In this document: one piece after another, positions 34,905 to 46,971 of the stretch
Layout: each line of letters begins with the position of its first letter
How positions within the stretch are numbered: the stretch's first letter is position 1
Assembly (NCBI RefSeq): GCF_010183535.1
Contig: NC_071333.1
Location: 20,830,587 to 20,894,586, forward strand
Direction of reading: 5' to 3'
DNA length: 64,000 nucleotides
Source of the DNA: Caenorhabditis remanei
Taxonomy: Eukaryota > Nematoda > Chromadorea > Rhabditida > Rhabditidae
Translations under genes and position numbers: made by a program
The notes under the pieces: model-generated
The model's input: the letters and a program-made list of their open reading frames with translations, nothing else
Database searches by the model: none
Told to the model about the DNA's origin: nothing

Positions 34905-36229
34905 ATTTATTCAGAAACTTCGAGAAGATAGAAAAAGTTTATGTAGGCGGCGACGACTGGGCATTTTGATCCTGGCACTCATAGCTCCAACTCGATCTGA
35001 GCAATTACAAATGTTGTGATAATCATCAAGAGTAAAACTCACGTGAAGTATGTTGGAGTTTTCTCCACAATGTCACAGCTTGATGTGAAATTCTGGATAA
35101 CCGGTGGTCGTGTGGCTCTGAAAATTGGAGAATTACTATTTTAGTTTAAAAGAAAATAATAAAGAAACATACTTGTGCTTCCATATTCCTGACTACGGAA
35201 AGTGTTGATGTGCTCCAGGTTCTTTCTCCAACACTTCAATGTCGAAGAATAGTGGAATCGCTTTCCCTTCAAATAATACTACTTTACTTATTTGAAAGTC
35301 CTAAAAATGCAACTTACTCGGCATATTCTCCACATGATCGAGAAGAGCGCATGAGAACTTCTTGATGATGGCGTCCAGTGTACCGTTGCGGCTCTGAAAT
35401 TTGAAAAAGCTGGATGAATGAACACTGGGAACATTATTATTGCTAATTTCATTGCTTATACACAGTTCCAGCAGAAATTGTTAATAAGCCTAAATTTTAG
35501 TGCACATTTGAAACTACAAAAAATATCAACTGTAAAGCATGTAATAAAGGCGCACCTAGTGTGGCCAGTTCGCAGCGGTAAATCTCGGTTCCCAAGTGAA
35601 ATATCACAAACCTGCCAACTTACAAAATATAGCTTAAAACTTATAGAATATTTCATTAGTTAAAATTTGCATATCTTCAAAGACAGCCGAGATAGGATGC
35701 TCCACATTTTCGCCTCTTTTACAGGTTTGACGGTATTTACAGAGCTACAACCCGAGGAGTTATTGCTTCAAATATTATTAGTACACTAGCATCTAAAATC
35801 GCGGTTACGAAAATGTGACGGCCTACATATTCGAATGAACTAACATGCTTTTTTTCGAAATAAGTATCTTTCGTGAGGGCAAATATCGAAAAATTGACGA
35901 AACTGTTTTGTTTTACTAAAGTATTTAGCTAAAAAAAAAGTTAAAAAAAAGTTACCCCAATCTCTTCTTGGTGCTGATGGGCAGACACGAGGAGGGGCTT
36001 CGTGCTCAGGAGTAGACATTCCAACCTTTTTCAATATCAGCGGCTTCCGGTCTTGGAGATTTATTTGATCCCACGGAGCAGGGAGGTGGAGCACAATTAT
36101 GTTGATGCTGTGTGGCCGGTCTGGAAAATCCGGTGGTTGATATATTTGTAAAACAATATCAACATACCTTTCAATATGCTCCTCTTTTGAACGGACTACA
36201 TGACATCGTTGGCAGGGCGAGGGTTCTTT
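34905..36229 (-). pseudogene. Array gene displaced from its promoter by the LTR element
   Basis: Minus-strand exons: about 36229-36169 (KEPSPCQRCHVVRSKEEH, a CxxCH site) joins in phase to about 36121-35957 (HQHNCAPPPCSVGSNKSP, stop after WNVYS; another frame is also open). Then come exons near 35395-35327 (NGTLDAIIKKFSCALLDH), about 35260-35172 (PLFFDIEVLEKEPGAHQ) and about 35121-35049 (VIQNFTSSCDIVEK). The last three are paralogues of the 5.9-6.66 kb unit (NVIEKLV, TIQNYTCDVVEK). AATAAA is near 34905. Its leader exon is at 36388-36283, and the cassette that should lie upstream is cut by the LTR element at 36579. Confidence 0.5.
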
Positions 36230-36282
36230 CTGAAATTAAAAGAAACTAAGAAATGGTTATGTATACAACCGATGACTCACCT

Positions 36283-36579
36283 CCAAAAATACCACAATCA
36301 AAAATAAATAAAATTAGAATTCCATAATAATCAGGTAGCAAATATAGCGAATGATTTCGACATCCATACAGTAGGACGTCTGAGTATCTGAAAAACAACT
36401 ATTGTTACCATTCAGATCCCGGTTAGAAACAAATTGGGAGGTCTCGCGACCCAGTAGGACTACTCACCTCGATATTTTGAGAGAAGACTGGAGGGATAGC
36501 GGGGAGAAGGGTTCCACGGCTGTCGAGCTTTTTCCTGTTTATTATTTCTCTGTGCTCTTCATTCCAAACATTCTAAATG
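36283..36579 (-). promoter_or_regulatory. Leader exon and interrupted cassette
   Basis: The leader exon is followed by GAGAGAAGACTGGAGGGATAGC and GTCGAGCTTTTTCCTG. It then stops at CATTCTAAATG, the target site. The missing part of the cassette resumes at 56301 on the far side of the element (AAATGTGTTTTTTTGCGTCTCG). Confidence 0.7.
36575..36579. other. Target site duplication, left copy (AAATG)
   Basis: Matches 56301-56305. The uninterrupted sequence can be seen in the paralogous cassette at 1846-1860 (AAAATGTGTTTTTTG), which supports the exact junction. Confidence 0.9.
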
Positions 36580-37372
36580 TGTTGTCAGTTTGACGCTTCT
36601 GGCATGCAACCTGCCAACTTTGTGGCCCTATAATTCCGGGTCGCACCGATTTTCCCCACAAAATCCCCCGAAATTATAGTTCCAATCTTTCTTGTCATTT
36701 ATCTCTCTTCCTATACTTCTTTTCCCCTTTTTGTTCTACTCAAAACGGTCAATTCTACCGAATTCTACTAATTTATTGCCGCGCCCCATTATTTAAACGG
36801 CGCGCGCTTTTGTCTACAGTATCCCGTTCGTCGCGGGAGTTAGATGTGCAGGCGGCGCACCGCCTTTTTAGGCCAACGCCCGCTGCACACCGCTCACTCT
36901 TCACCACCGCACTTCTACTACTTTTACGCCACGTTGCGGCCCGTTGGTGACGGATTTTTCCCCCATTTTTTCCCTTATTTTTATCCCTTTTTCTCTGTTC
37001 TCCTTCCCCTCGTTTTTCCCCTCTAAACCATCTACAAAACCTCTACAATACTCTACAAAACTCTACGAAACTCTACGAAACAGGTTTTACCTGACAGGAA
37101 GGAGAACCGAAAGGTTTCCTCGCATCCCACTAGGGAGCGAGGTTTTACTCCTACGCATTTTGCTCCACAATTCCTGTCAACGGATTTTCCCTTTCTCTTG
37201 TCCCTATCTTTCTCTTAATAAACGGGTCATTGAGAAATTGTGTACTGTTTTGTCATTTGCATAGCTTATCCGAAGGTTCTGCGGAACCGGGTCTCATACG
37301 GCGCATACAGGGAGTCTCCCTGGGTTATGACTGTGTCCTGGTCTTCGACTGGACCTACAGGCATTGTCAACA
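36580..37372 (+). repeat. 5' LTR
   Basis: 793 bp, TG...CA ended, with a short inverted terminal match (TGTTGTCA and TGTTGACA on the complement). The U3 part contains a GGCGGCGCACCGCC palindrome near 36853. AATAAA at 37217-37222 is the likely poly(A) signal, so R and U5 lie beyond it; U5 contains hairpin sequences such as GGTTCTGCGGAACC near 37274. One GCATCCCAC motif is at 37132. A CTCTACAA/CTCTACGAAA string occurs near 37040-37080. Confidence 0.97.
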
Positions 37373-37390
37373 TGGTGCATCGACGGACGG
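37373..37390 (+). other. Primer-binding site, tRNA-Gly(GCC)
   Basis: TGGTGCATCG directly follows the LTR and is the exact complement of the last ten bases of nematode tRNA-Gly(GCC) (CGATGCACCA). The next eight bases match only partly. The tRNA end is recalled from general knowledge, so the assignment is an inference. Confidence 0.75.
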
Positions 37391-40300
37391 TCTGTTTAAG
37401 GTAGCAGAACTTCGAGTTCTCCCATCTACAAGCTACATTTCGAACCCAAGTCGAACCCGCTAGCCTTCCTGGCGTCTGAGCACCCCACTTCCACGAACTC
37501 GACAAAAAACGACGAATTTCTACGATTTCCACGAAAATATACTCGATCGACAACTTCTGGCAGCCCACTGAGGCGAAAATCTACAAATTGACCGCCAAAA
37601 TTGCATCATCGGCGAGAAAATCTACAAAAAATCGATAAATCTGACATAAATATCGATAATTCTACATAAATCAGCTTCAAATCGTGATAAAATAATTTAA
37701 TACACACGAAAAGTTTTGATTCCCGCTGAAATTCTACTATTTTTGCCAGAAACTGCCACAATCCATCGAGAAAATCCGGAAAATCGAGATAAATCGTCCT
37801 CGCGACGAAATCAGTACCAAGTCCGGTCGAAATCTACAAAAAATCCTGAAAAAATCTGAAATCAGGTGTTCCCAGGCTCTTTCGGTCTTCGGTTGTCATT
37901 TTTTCCGAAAAATTCGGTCCAATTTACCCAAGAATCGATGTAAAAACATCGAAATTATTTGAATTAAGTTCAAATTATTTTCGGAGGTATACGGTCGACA
38001 ATGCGCGAGTCACTGTACGCAAACACCGATTGCGTACAATGCGCACTCGGTCGTCGACAGTACTCACCCCGAGAAGAGTGCGCCGACGCTCAAAAATGAG
38101 CGTTTTGGGCGCGAGGTGTATGCCATACACTCCACACACTCACCATTGCTCACTTTAAAAATTTCCGATTTTTTAACGAAAAATCCACGTTTTTCATCGA
38201 TTTTTTCCCCTTTCCCCACAAAATTCGATAAAAATCGAATAAAATGTTGCATCCCACAACATTAAAGGTAAGATTTGAGTTTAAAAGTACTCGAAAATCG
38301 ACGAAAATCGCTGAAAAGCGTATTCTACACGAAAAAATCGACATCCGAGCCGCAGCCCACCAATCGACGGAAATTTCTATGAAAAAGTCGCCAAAATAGG
38401 CGCAATCTACACGATTCCAGTCATTTTCACAGCCAGGAGGCTAAAAAAGTCTACGTAGCCCACAAAAATGCCGAAAATCGGCTAAAAATCGCCAAAATTG
38501 GTGAAAATTCGCGTACTCCAGCGAAACCGTCTACAAATCGGAGTGGTAACCCACCCATCTACTATAAAATTCTACTGAACCATCGTAAGTTTTCACATTC
38601 AACAAATTTCTACGAAAAATCGCAAAAATGACCGAAAAACCGGCAATTTTGCTAAAAATTCCCCATCGGTACCAAAAAAAACGGATCGATCGGGGTAGAA
38701 CGGCCTCCCAGGTGAACGCGTGGCCGGAAAAATTTCCGAAAAGCCAGGGAGCAGCCCACTAAGAGCCAAAAATGGCTGAAAATTTACTTTTCTGATGTAC
38801 TTGTGCTGAAAAATGCCAAAAATTCTGAGAATTCTTAAAAAAAGGAATATCCAGAACAGTAAATTATCGATTTTACAAGGCGAATTGCTGCCCAAAATTT
38901 CAAGAATCACCAATTTCTCACTGAAAATTGTTTTCGAAAATTTCGAAAATCAATAAAAACTCGAAAATCGATACAAATCGAGACGAACTGATTTCAATTC
39001 ATTCAATAATGAATATAATCGGAGCATCCCACCCTTTTAGGGGAAGCAATGCCCAAATTTCGACAAAAATCAGATAGTTTTCAGTGAGAACGTGATTTCG
39101 AAAAATTTCGAAAATCCAGAAAAATTCAAATCGATAAAAAATCGATTTTATAATGATTCTTATTCATTATTTCAATGATTTCAATCGGCGCAACCCACAT
39201 TTCGAGGGGAACCTATGCCCGATTTTGACCAGAATCCAGAATTTCTACGAGAAATTTATTTCGAACATTCTCGAATGTCTTTAACAACAATTCCGAATAG
39301 TGTAAAGACTCAAATGATTCTGACTCATTGAAATAATGCATCCCACAAGCAATTCGCCATAGTTTGGCAAAATTTTGATCGATTTCGTATCCGATCAGCC
39401 AGATTTCACTAAAAATTCAGTTGAAAATTTCGAAAGATCGATAAAAATCTTCGGCGTTAGTAATTCCGAAGCTCCAAGAGCCTAGCAATCAATAAAAAAG
39501 TGAATGCCAAGGCTGGCGAAGCAAAATTTTGTAAGATTTGCAGCCCACACATCAGAAATCAGAAATATTTGGCGGAAAATATTCGAAAATTTCCAAAAAA
39601 TCGATAATACTCGGTTTGAATATTTTCTAAGCACTCTTTCAAACACCTTTCATAGCCCAAAGGGCATGACGAAAAGCATTTTTGCTAGGGGAGGTGCTGC
39701 CCAAATTTTCATTTTTTTTTTCTAAAAACTTAGAAAAATCCCCAATCTAAAAACTTTCGGTTGATTGGCTGAAAATTTGACGGAAAATATTGGAAAAACT
39801 TCGGAAGGTCGGTAATACCCGATCAGAATATTTTCATAGCACCCCACAAACGTTAAGCATAGCCAAAAACGGCATGCCAAAAAGCAGTTTTACTAGGGGA
39901 AGTGCTGCCCAAATTTTCATTTTTCTGAAAACTTAGAAAAAATTCTAATCTGAAAAAACAAGTCAGATGAGATTTGGCTGAAAATATCGGAACAACTCCA
40001 AAGAGATGATAACATCCGACTTAAATATTTTCATAGCATCCCACAATCACTAAGCATAGCCAAAAACGGCATGCCAGAAAGCAGTTTTGCTAGGGGAGGT
40101 GCTGCCCAAATTTTCATTTTTTCTAAAAACTTAGAAAAATTTCCATCCTGAAATTCGGATAAAAATTTTTTCTTTTGTGGAGTTTTTAATCTACATCAGA
40201 CTTCCCCACTCAAGGAAGCATCAGAGCCTCATAAGGTTACTCGCAACCCACTTTTTATCGACAACCCAGAAAAATTCACTGAAATTTCTAAAACCTTTTG

Positions 40301-40716
40301 GAACCATACCAATTGGTAATAAGCCAAAAAGTGATTCTGACTGTCTATATTGACTCAAAATTGATTCTAAACCGAATCCAAAAGGACTAATAGTTCTCCG
40401 AGTTAAAAATACCGGAGTTATTGATCAGAATTCACCAATTTCGATAAAAAACTGTCAATCTAGATATTCCAGCAAAGAATCTCTGTGACTAAAAGCATTC
40501 TATTGAACACAACGGCAATATAAATACGATTGCTTACATTCTTTTCGATGCACAGAATTCAGAATTTTGGCTAGAAATTGTATTCTTTATATATGCATAT
40601 CACCTTTGCTGGATATTCAAATACTTCCTGAAAATTTCCTTCTTAAAAATGCTACGCGATCTCTTAAAAACTCTCTTATCTCTCCATAAAACATTCAAAC
40701 ATTACTGTTCTTCCAG
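37391..40716 (+). other. Long 5' leader with degenerate repeats
   Basis: About 3.3 kb with no gene-like frame. It is dense in GCANCCCAC (12 exact copies between 37480 and 40243) and in CTACAAA/CTACGAAA and AAAATCG words. A module of about 200 bp with GCTAGGGGAGGTGCTGCCCA recurs at about 39685, 39892 and 40090; older copies with AGGGGAAGCAATGCCCAAAT occur near 39043 and 39205. A strong splice donor AAAG|GTAAGA lies at 38267/38268, so much of the leader could be intron. It may hold packaging signals, but nothing in the sequence proves this. Confidence 0.6.
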
Positions 40717-40717
40717 A

Positions 40718-41438
40718 ATGTCCTCAACGCCCCAAGCCATCACTTTCGAGCAGCTCGTCAAGGAGTGCGGTGATCTCTACAGCACCCTCCAAGCAACCGC
40801 CGAGAAGGTGAAAGAAGATTTCGCAGCGATGCAAGTCGCTGTTGAGAAGATCATCGCTGAACAGGAAGAGAAAGAGAACCAGGGAGACAGCGGCATCCCA
40901 CAAGGAGACGTTCCAGAAGAAAAGAAAGAGAAGGCAGTCCCACTCTGGCCGATGGCACCGATGGTCCAAATCGCCGTGGCGATCGTTGAAATCGAGCGCA
41001 CCCACCACATCACCATCGTGATGGACACCACCCCATACGAGTTTGGAAATCGAGCTGCCCCGAACCAGTTGTTCCAGGTCAAGAACCGGACTGTAATGAG
41101 AAAGAACCCACTCGAGGAGGAAGATCCATTCCCTTCCGCTTCATCAGGAAAGCCAGTGAGTTAACCTAAACGTAACTATCAACTTAAAATTAACAAGTAT
41201 CTTCTTCCAGAAGAAATCGGCAAAAATCGCCAGTGGATCCACTCAGGTGTGGACGCGTCAGACGGCAACCCGCAGACTCCGTTGCAAGTGCAATCCCGCA
41301 TATCACGGAGACACTCGCTGCCAGCACCATGACAAGCTGATGTGCATGGCCCATGGTATCGGTGCAGCCCTGGCGGAGATCATTTGGCAAGGACAGCCCG
41401 TCGAAGGAGTCGTCCTCCCGGATGACCTCTTCGCATAA
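40718..41438 (+). CDS. Accessory gene A: coiled-coil, Cys/His protein
   Basis: Two exons, 40718-41155 and 41211-41438, give 221 residues in phase. The ATG is one base after a TTCTTCCAG acceptor, so the mRNA probably starts there by cis- or trans-splicing. Residues about 8-60 are a likely coiled coil (LVKECGDLYSTLQ, AVEKIIAEQEEKE), followed by an acidic linker and a hydrophobic stretch (MVQIAVAIVEIE). Exon two has a compact Cys/His cluster, CKCNPAYHGDTRCQHHDK then MCMAH, that could hold one or two zinc ions. An AATAAA lies at 41542-41547. No family was recognised. The layout of coiled coil plus C-terminal Cys/His recalls a small Gag, which is inference only. Confidence 0.8.
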
Positions 41439-41721
41439 ATTCTCTTACGTCTGGCATCCCACTTACACATACTTGTTACTTTTTACTTTTATTTTCTGTT
41501 GTTGTTACTGTTATAACTTGTTGACCTATGGCAACCCACTGAATAAACTCAATTGATTAATACCTGAATGAACCTAATTGGTCAATAAATAATTGATTTA
41601 TAATTATAAATACAAATGCTCAGTTATTGTTTTACCTATCAAGGATGAAAAAGACCTGAAATCTTACTCTGTTGCTCTACCCGTCATGCCCAAATTTTCA
41701 TTTTTTCCAACGTGTTTTCAG

Positions 41722-43348
41722 ATGTCATCATCAAACACCCAACCAATCATTGAGCCAACTGCATCCCCACCACGTGAGGAAGCACATCAGCAGCCCACTA
41801 TTGAGCCGAAGGACTCTACCGAATCGTCGGATGAGTCAGACCGTGAGATCCAAGAGGACTCGGATGTCATCGAAGTGGTACCAGATGCTGAAGCTGAAAA
41901 GAAAAAGGAAAAGAAAGAGGCACCCACTAGACAGAAGGAGTCTAAGAAGATCAATACTCCAAAGACAGACAGCAAGAGAACTGCTGAGCAGCATGAGGAT
42001 GGAAAGGACTCAGCGGGAAGCCCACAAGCTCCAAAAAGGCTCCGCCTGGAACCTTCATCAGGGTTCTCGGTCCCCATGACACTTGTTCCATTGAACACTG
42101 AAGGTAAAAATAATCAACAGAGTATTCAGTTAGAATATCATAGCAAAAGACCTAAACTAATATGACATGTAAGAGAACAATCATGACGTGGTTTCAGATG
42201 TCACCAAACAGCTGATGGATTTCCAAAGAGAAATCGTGGAGCTTCTCAGAAGAGAAATCACCGATCTGAGGGTGGAACTTCGCACCAACAAAGAGGAGAA
42301 CAAGCGACTCGCCCGGAAGTACGAAGAACTGCTAAAGAAGTACAACGAGATGGTGTTGAACTCGGAGAAGTTGACGAAGGATGTATGGGCGTCACTCGGA
42401 AAAACGCGACTGATCGCTAAAGAGTACGAAAGTATTATCGAGAAATCTGAGAGATCTCTGCTAATCAACAGCAGCGCCCTACACGAAGTCCAAAAGCAAC
42501 ACACCGAGATCAAACACATCCTCAGCTGCATCGAAGTTCCGAGCTATTCTGTTGCCTTCAAACAAATTGTGCAAGAAGAATCGAAGAGTACGGAGACCGC
42601 AACGGCATCCCACACCTCTCGACGGGAGCGAAGCCCATCTACATCCCCACCACTTCCGGCACCAAGCCCGATCCGATACAACCTGGGAACTCCGAGCTAT
42701 CATTCGTCGAGGTATTCCATAAACTCGATGGCAGACCCGGAGCCAATCCCACGATTCGGGACACCCGAAGATCTTGATCGCATCCCACGTCCAAGTGAGC
42801 AATCCGGTTCGGAGAAGGTGACAGCAGCCCCACCACTATCAACCACAGTCAAAACAGCTGTCAAGCAAGACAAAACGTCTAAAAGACACGTAAGTACACA
42901 CACTACAATAGAATTTCAATAAATAACTGTCGTTCTTACAGTGTCCATTCTGCAACCGATCCAACCACAGCGCTACAAACTGCCTCGATTTCCCATCAGC
43001 GGCATCCCGCAAGACAGCGCTTATCCAACAAAATCGCTGCCCACGTTGCTTGGAGCTAAATAACTTGCCAGGATCAATGCACGAACCTTGTCCAAGTTCA
43101 AATCGTGCGTGCTCGATTTGCAAGGATGATTTTTACGGAGAGAAAAATAAGACCGGAGCCTTTCATCACCCGGCCATCTGTCCCAAATCGCAGCCCAAGC
43201 CATCCGGCAAGCCACCCGGCAGAGCAGGATCCAAGCACCCACGAAGCAGACGAGTAAGAACTGACCACACTATATATAACAAAACAAAATTGATAACTGG
43301 GAATTGTTTCAGGGACGCATGCCATCTCCGGCACGACGCCGCCACTAG
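41722..43348 (+). CDS. Accessory gene B: Gag-like zinc-knuckle protein
   Basis: Four exons (41722-42103, 42198-42889, 42942-43253, 43313-43348) give 473 residues with all phases consistent. The ATG directly follows GTGTTTTCAG. Residues 1-127 are acidic and Lys-rich with a possible nuclear signal (APKRLRLE). Residues about 135-230 are a long coiled coil (LMDFQREIVELLRREITDL, RKYEELLKKYNEM). A Ser/Pro-rich region follows. Exon three begins with a perfect CX2CX4HX4C knuckle (CPFCNRSNHSATNC), then CPRC, H, C, CSIC and HHPAIC. This is the extended Cys/His pattern seen near the end of BEL/Pao Gag proteins and in this element's own gag. I infer a second, diverged Gag or RNA-binding protein. AATAAA at 43480-43485. 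Confidence 0.8.
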
Positions 43349-44483
43349 GACCGTGGCATCCCACAATTGAGCCATCAGCTCTGTCTATTGTTTGGCATCC
43401 CACATCAATCATTGTTCTGTTGTTTTTTGTTTTGTTATTAAATCTTATTTGTTGATCTTTTTATTGTAGTGTCCACCAGAATAAAAGTAAAAATTTTTTT
43501 TTGGACCATAACCCTACTATTCTCTACTTATTAAATACCCACGAGTCATATTACTCGATTAATATATGATCTACTATTACTTGCTATTATTTATACGACT
43601 GTGTCCCCTGGAATGTGACCCATAATGACTGGAAAGAAACAAACATCTACAAGCACAAGAAATTCTACGAAAAAACTACATAAGATCTACAGATAAAGAT
43701 AGGAATAAATCCACCAACTGTGACTCGGTAGAAGAGTCGGGTGACCCCTATGGACAGGGAAGCCCTCAATCTAAGAACACATAATAGTGTCGAATCATAC
43801 AATCCCAGTATGAAAATTAGACAGATTGCGATACTTGAAGTATTCTATCAACGAGACTAGATTCTATGACTTCCAGCATCTTGCTAAGGACCGGAGAGTA
43901 TCTGTTTCCGGCCAGTCACAGATACAAAAAGAGGATTACACCAGGCTGACCTATTATAGTGGCAGTATGTCAGGCAGCCCACAAACATCTACACGTGTAA
44001 ATCCTTGGCTCTATTACAACATCCAATACACCTGGATCACTGAAAAATGATCAGTTTAGTGAATTCAACAGTATCCCAATTAATAGTGCAACCCGCGAAG
44101 TAAAGAGCTGAGGACAGTAGTATCTACAATCGAAAATAATAATACTGAAAAGTTTCTACGTCCTTTTAATTTGACAATTCGATCGTTGAGAGACGTTTCG
44201 ATGTGAAACCAAATTCTACAATTCATTTCCACTAATTCATTTCAAAAACGTGTTGAAATAAACTTTAAAACGGCATACTAGCCCAGAAACCCGTATCAAA
44301 ACGACACGGTAGCCCCAATACAATAGTACATAAGTTGATTCAAAGTAGAATAAAGCAGTTAAAAGAGTAAATACACTCACATCTGCATTCTCAACAGGCC
44401 AGAGCACCCCTGTAAGCCACGTCCACGGGATCAGTCGAAAAAAGAGATCCTCGACAAAATTGTACTACTATACAATTCTTACA
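43349..44483 (+). other. Spacer between genes B and C
   Basis: Contains poly(A) signal AATAAA at 43480, several GCATCCCAC or GCAGCCCAC copies (43356, 43395, 43974) and CTACAA-rich stretches. A 74-codon open frame at 43826-44050 has no splice or composition support. The spacer ends in TTCTTACAG, the acceptor for gene C. Confidence 0.5.
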
Positions 44484-44489
44484 GCCAAA

Positions 44490-46971
44490 ATGGAGCCCAA
44501 CCCAGCATTGGACATTCAACCAGAGCCACCAGCACCCCACCAGCAGGAGGCACCGACGTTGCAACCCACCAGAGAAATTCCTCTTCGCATCCAGCACCCC
44601 AAATACTCAGTGCTCCATTACGGAGAAGTAGCCGGCCCAGGGGACAGAAGGCGAAACAAGCCTAACAAATTCAGAGTTCAAAGCTTCCATCAGTTCACCG
44701 GCCAGGCATTGCCGGTCCCAGATGACGTACTGAGAACCTGGGCGGAATATGAAGGCGAATGGGCGGCAAACGATGTTCCTCCACTGATATTTGACTACGG
44801 ATGCCTACGTCTACAAGTCTGGAAACAGTCTATTCCTGACCCAGCAACCCACTTCGATGAAGTCTCAAAGAGAATGCCTTTTCTCGCGACTCTTCCAGGA
44901 CTGCAAATCTGGTTTCTTCGAAACGTCAGAGGTACCCAGGAAGTTAACCATCTGGAAGCGGGCGGATCCGGAAGGTGTCAACTATGTGGATCAAATTTGT
45001 TGGGCATCCCACTCTCGAACCACCACCACTCCAATTGTATATTTCGCCACCTCGATCGACACACTCTCATGCAATTCATGTCGATCAATCACTTGGCGTT
45101 CTGCCCGTATTGTGGCTCTCGCAGCGCAACCCACACCATCGCAGAATGCATGCAGCGTGAAAGCGCCTGCCGTCAGTGCGGCGCGGTTGACCACATGGAA
45201 TGCCAAAAGTTATGCGAATCAGTCGGAGTGGACCCAATGACAGCCGAAGAACAAAAGACCCGAGTAACTCAATATCGGCGTGAATACTACGAGCACTGCA
45301 GACGTCTAGCTGAAAGAGGCGAACTTCGGTACAGAATCATTTCTGACGCAACCCACCCCTACTACAGTAGAAGAATTATCGAAGAGAGTTTGCATCCCGC
45401 CGGTTGGGGTCTCTTCCTGGACTACCAAAGAGAGTATCCACAAATTCCACGAATACGGTATCAGACTACCCAGCTGTACTCGGGTTTGGTCACACCGGAA
45501 TCAGACGCAGCATGGTCGAATGAATATCCAGTGTTTCAACCATCAGAGATGGATGAGATCGAAAGGCTACAATGGAGAGTGGACGAAATCCGTTTCGGAC
45601 GCCAAGTGAGTTAACATTCTACTTTAATCTACCTTGAGCTATTGCTCTGTTTGGATCTACATGATCCATGAACTCAGTGAATCAACTTATGTACACGATA
45701 AGTTACAGACCAGATTCAACCGTACAAATCCGCATCCCACCTACACCATCAACGAGTTCATCGGACAACGATCCCGCATTCGTGAAGAACGTCTGCAAGC
45801 CCAAAGGGCTCTCAATGAACCGATACTGCCGGTGATCGTTGACGACTGGAGTGTAGAAATGAACGAAGAACAACGAGTAAGACTGATCTGATAAATTCAG
45901 ATCCAAAGAGCAAGAACAGGATAATTACTCCTTAATTTCAGCAGGAAGAGGTAGCCCAACAGCACCCACCACTGGAGGAGCAAATCCCCGACGACATAAG
46001 TCAAGAAGACGACATTGAGGCCCATTCAGAAGAATCCAATGCGTCGAGTTCTGCCGACTCCAATGTGTCCACTTCTGACAACTCAAATGAATCCATCGAA
46101 GACTCCAATCGTGAAGATGACTCAGAACCCGTCGAATCTTCTATGTCATCGGTGGGTTGAAATAGTAGATCACACTAGTATTGATCCATACTATTCAGAG
46201 TGATTCTCGGGATAACGAAGAGCCAGCAGTCCCTCCGGCAGTAGAGGAGCCAGTCGCCGTACTTCCAGCCGCATTCCCACCAGAAGTACGGGAGCCCGTA
46301 GAAGCTCCAGCAGTTGTGGAACCTCAAGTTGAAGCTCGACCAGTGGTGGAACCTTCAGCAGAAGCCCAACCAGTAGTCCCACAAGCGGTCAGTGATAAGA
46401 CACGCAATTGAAACAACATTCCATTCTTTGTTTTCAGGACATCTTCCACACGGAAGACAGTCAGTGGGATATCGTTCGAGAGGCCGAGCAAGAGAGACAA
46501 TTAGCTCTGACGGCGGCCCGAATCTCGAGCTATCGAGATCGAACATTGGAGGTACTCTCGGCGGCAGACGACCTCGACCTTCTTGCTGCGAATAGCATCC
46601 CACTGGACCCACAGAACTTGCGAGACCGAATCGCGTGGCAAGTGCAAACAGTCACAGGCAGAAGGATTGAGGAAGAGATGGAAGCATATCCACAATTCAT
46701 TCTTCGCGACTACGCTCGCATGCTAACCGGAGTGCTACGTACTGTCGCCAAAATTCGCCGTGTTCAACGAGTCATCAGTATCCATTTCACACGCTGCGAT
46801 GAGTCACTTTACCTGAATGACCATGGTCACCAATTGTTCATTCCGACACTTGCACTTTTCGCCAGGATTCCATTTGACGATCGTCAAGCTCGTCTCATCC
46901 ACAACTGGGAACAGCTAACGGAATGGCTGGTTACGGATGGCAACTCGGGATGTCGAGTTGCTCTCCAATAG
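44490..46971 (+). CDS. Accessory gene C: large Cys/His protein
   Basis: Five exons (44490-45605, 45709-45876, 45942-46151, 46199-46387, 46438-46971) join in phase to give 738 residues. The ATG lies five bases after a TTCTTACAG acceptor. A Pro-rich start is followed by a globular region (residues about 60-160), then three Cys/His groups at about 168-250: CQLC with HHHSNC, CPYC with H and C, and CRQC with H, C and C. Residues about 270-425 are globular and Tyr/Arg-rich. Exons three and four are low-complexity, first Ser/Asp/Glu-rich, then Pro/Val/Glu repeats (VEPQVEARPVVEPSAEAQ). The last 177 residues form a helical domain (REAEQERQLALTAARISS, RDYARMLTGVLRTVAKIR). No family was recognised. Zinc-dependent nucleic-acid binding is a reasonable guess only. 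Confidence 0.8.

Noticed and set aside
36844..37264. Open frames of 60 and 106 codons in each LTR
   Set aside because: They are identical in both LTRs because the LTRs are identical, and they cross promoter and poly(A) sequences; no protein motif.
40724..43412. Several antisense frames of 60-107 codons over genes A and B
   Set aside because: Shadows of GC-richer coding exons; no splice signals or motifs of their own.
43826..44050. 74-codon frame in the spacer before gene C
   Set aside because: No acceptor before it, no poly(A) signal after it, composition like the surrounding non-coding spacer.
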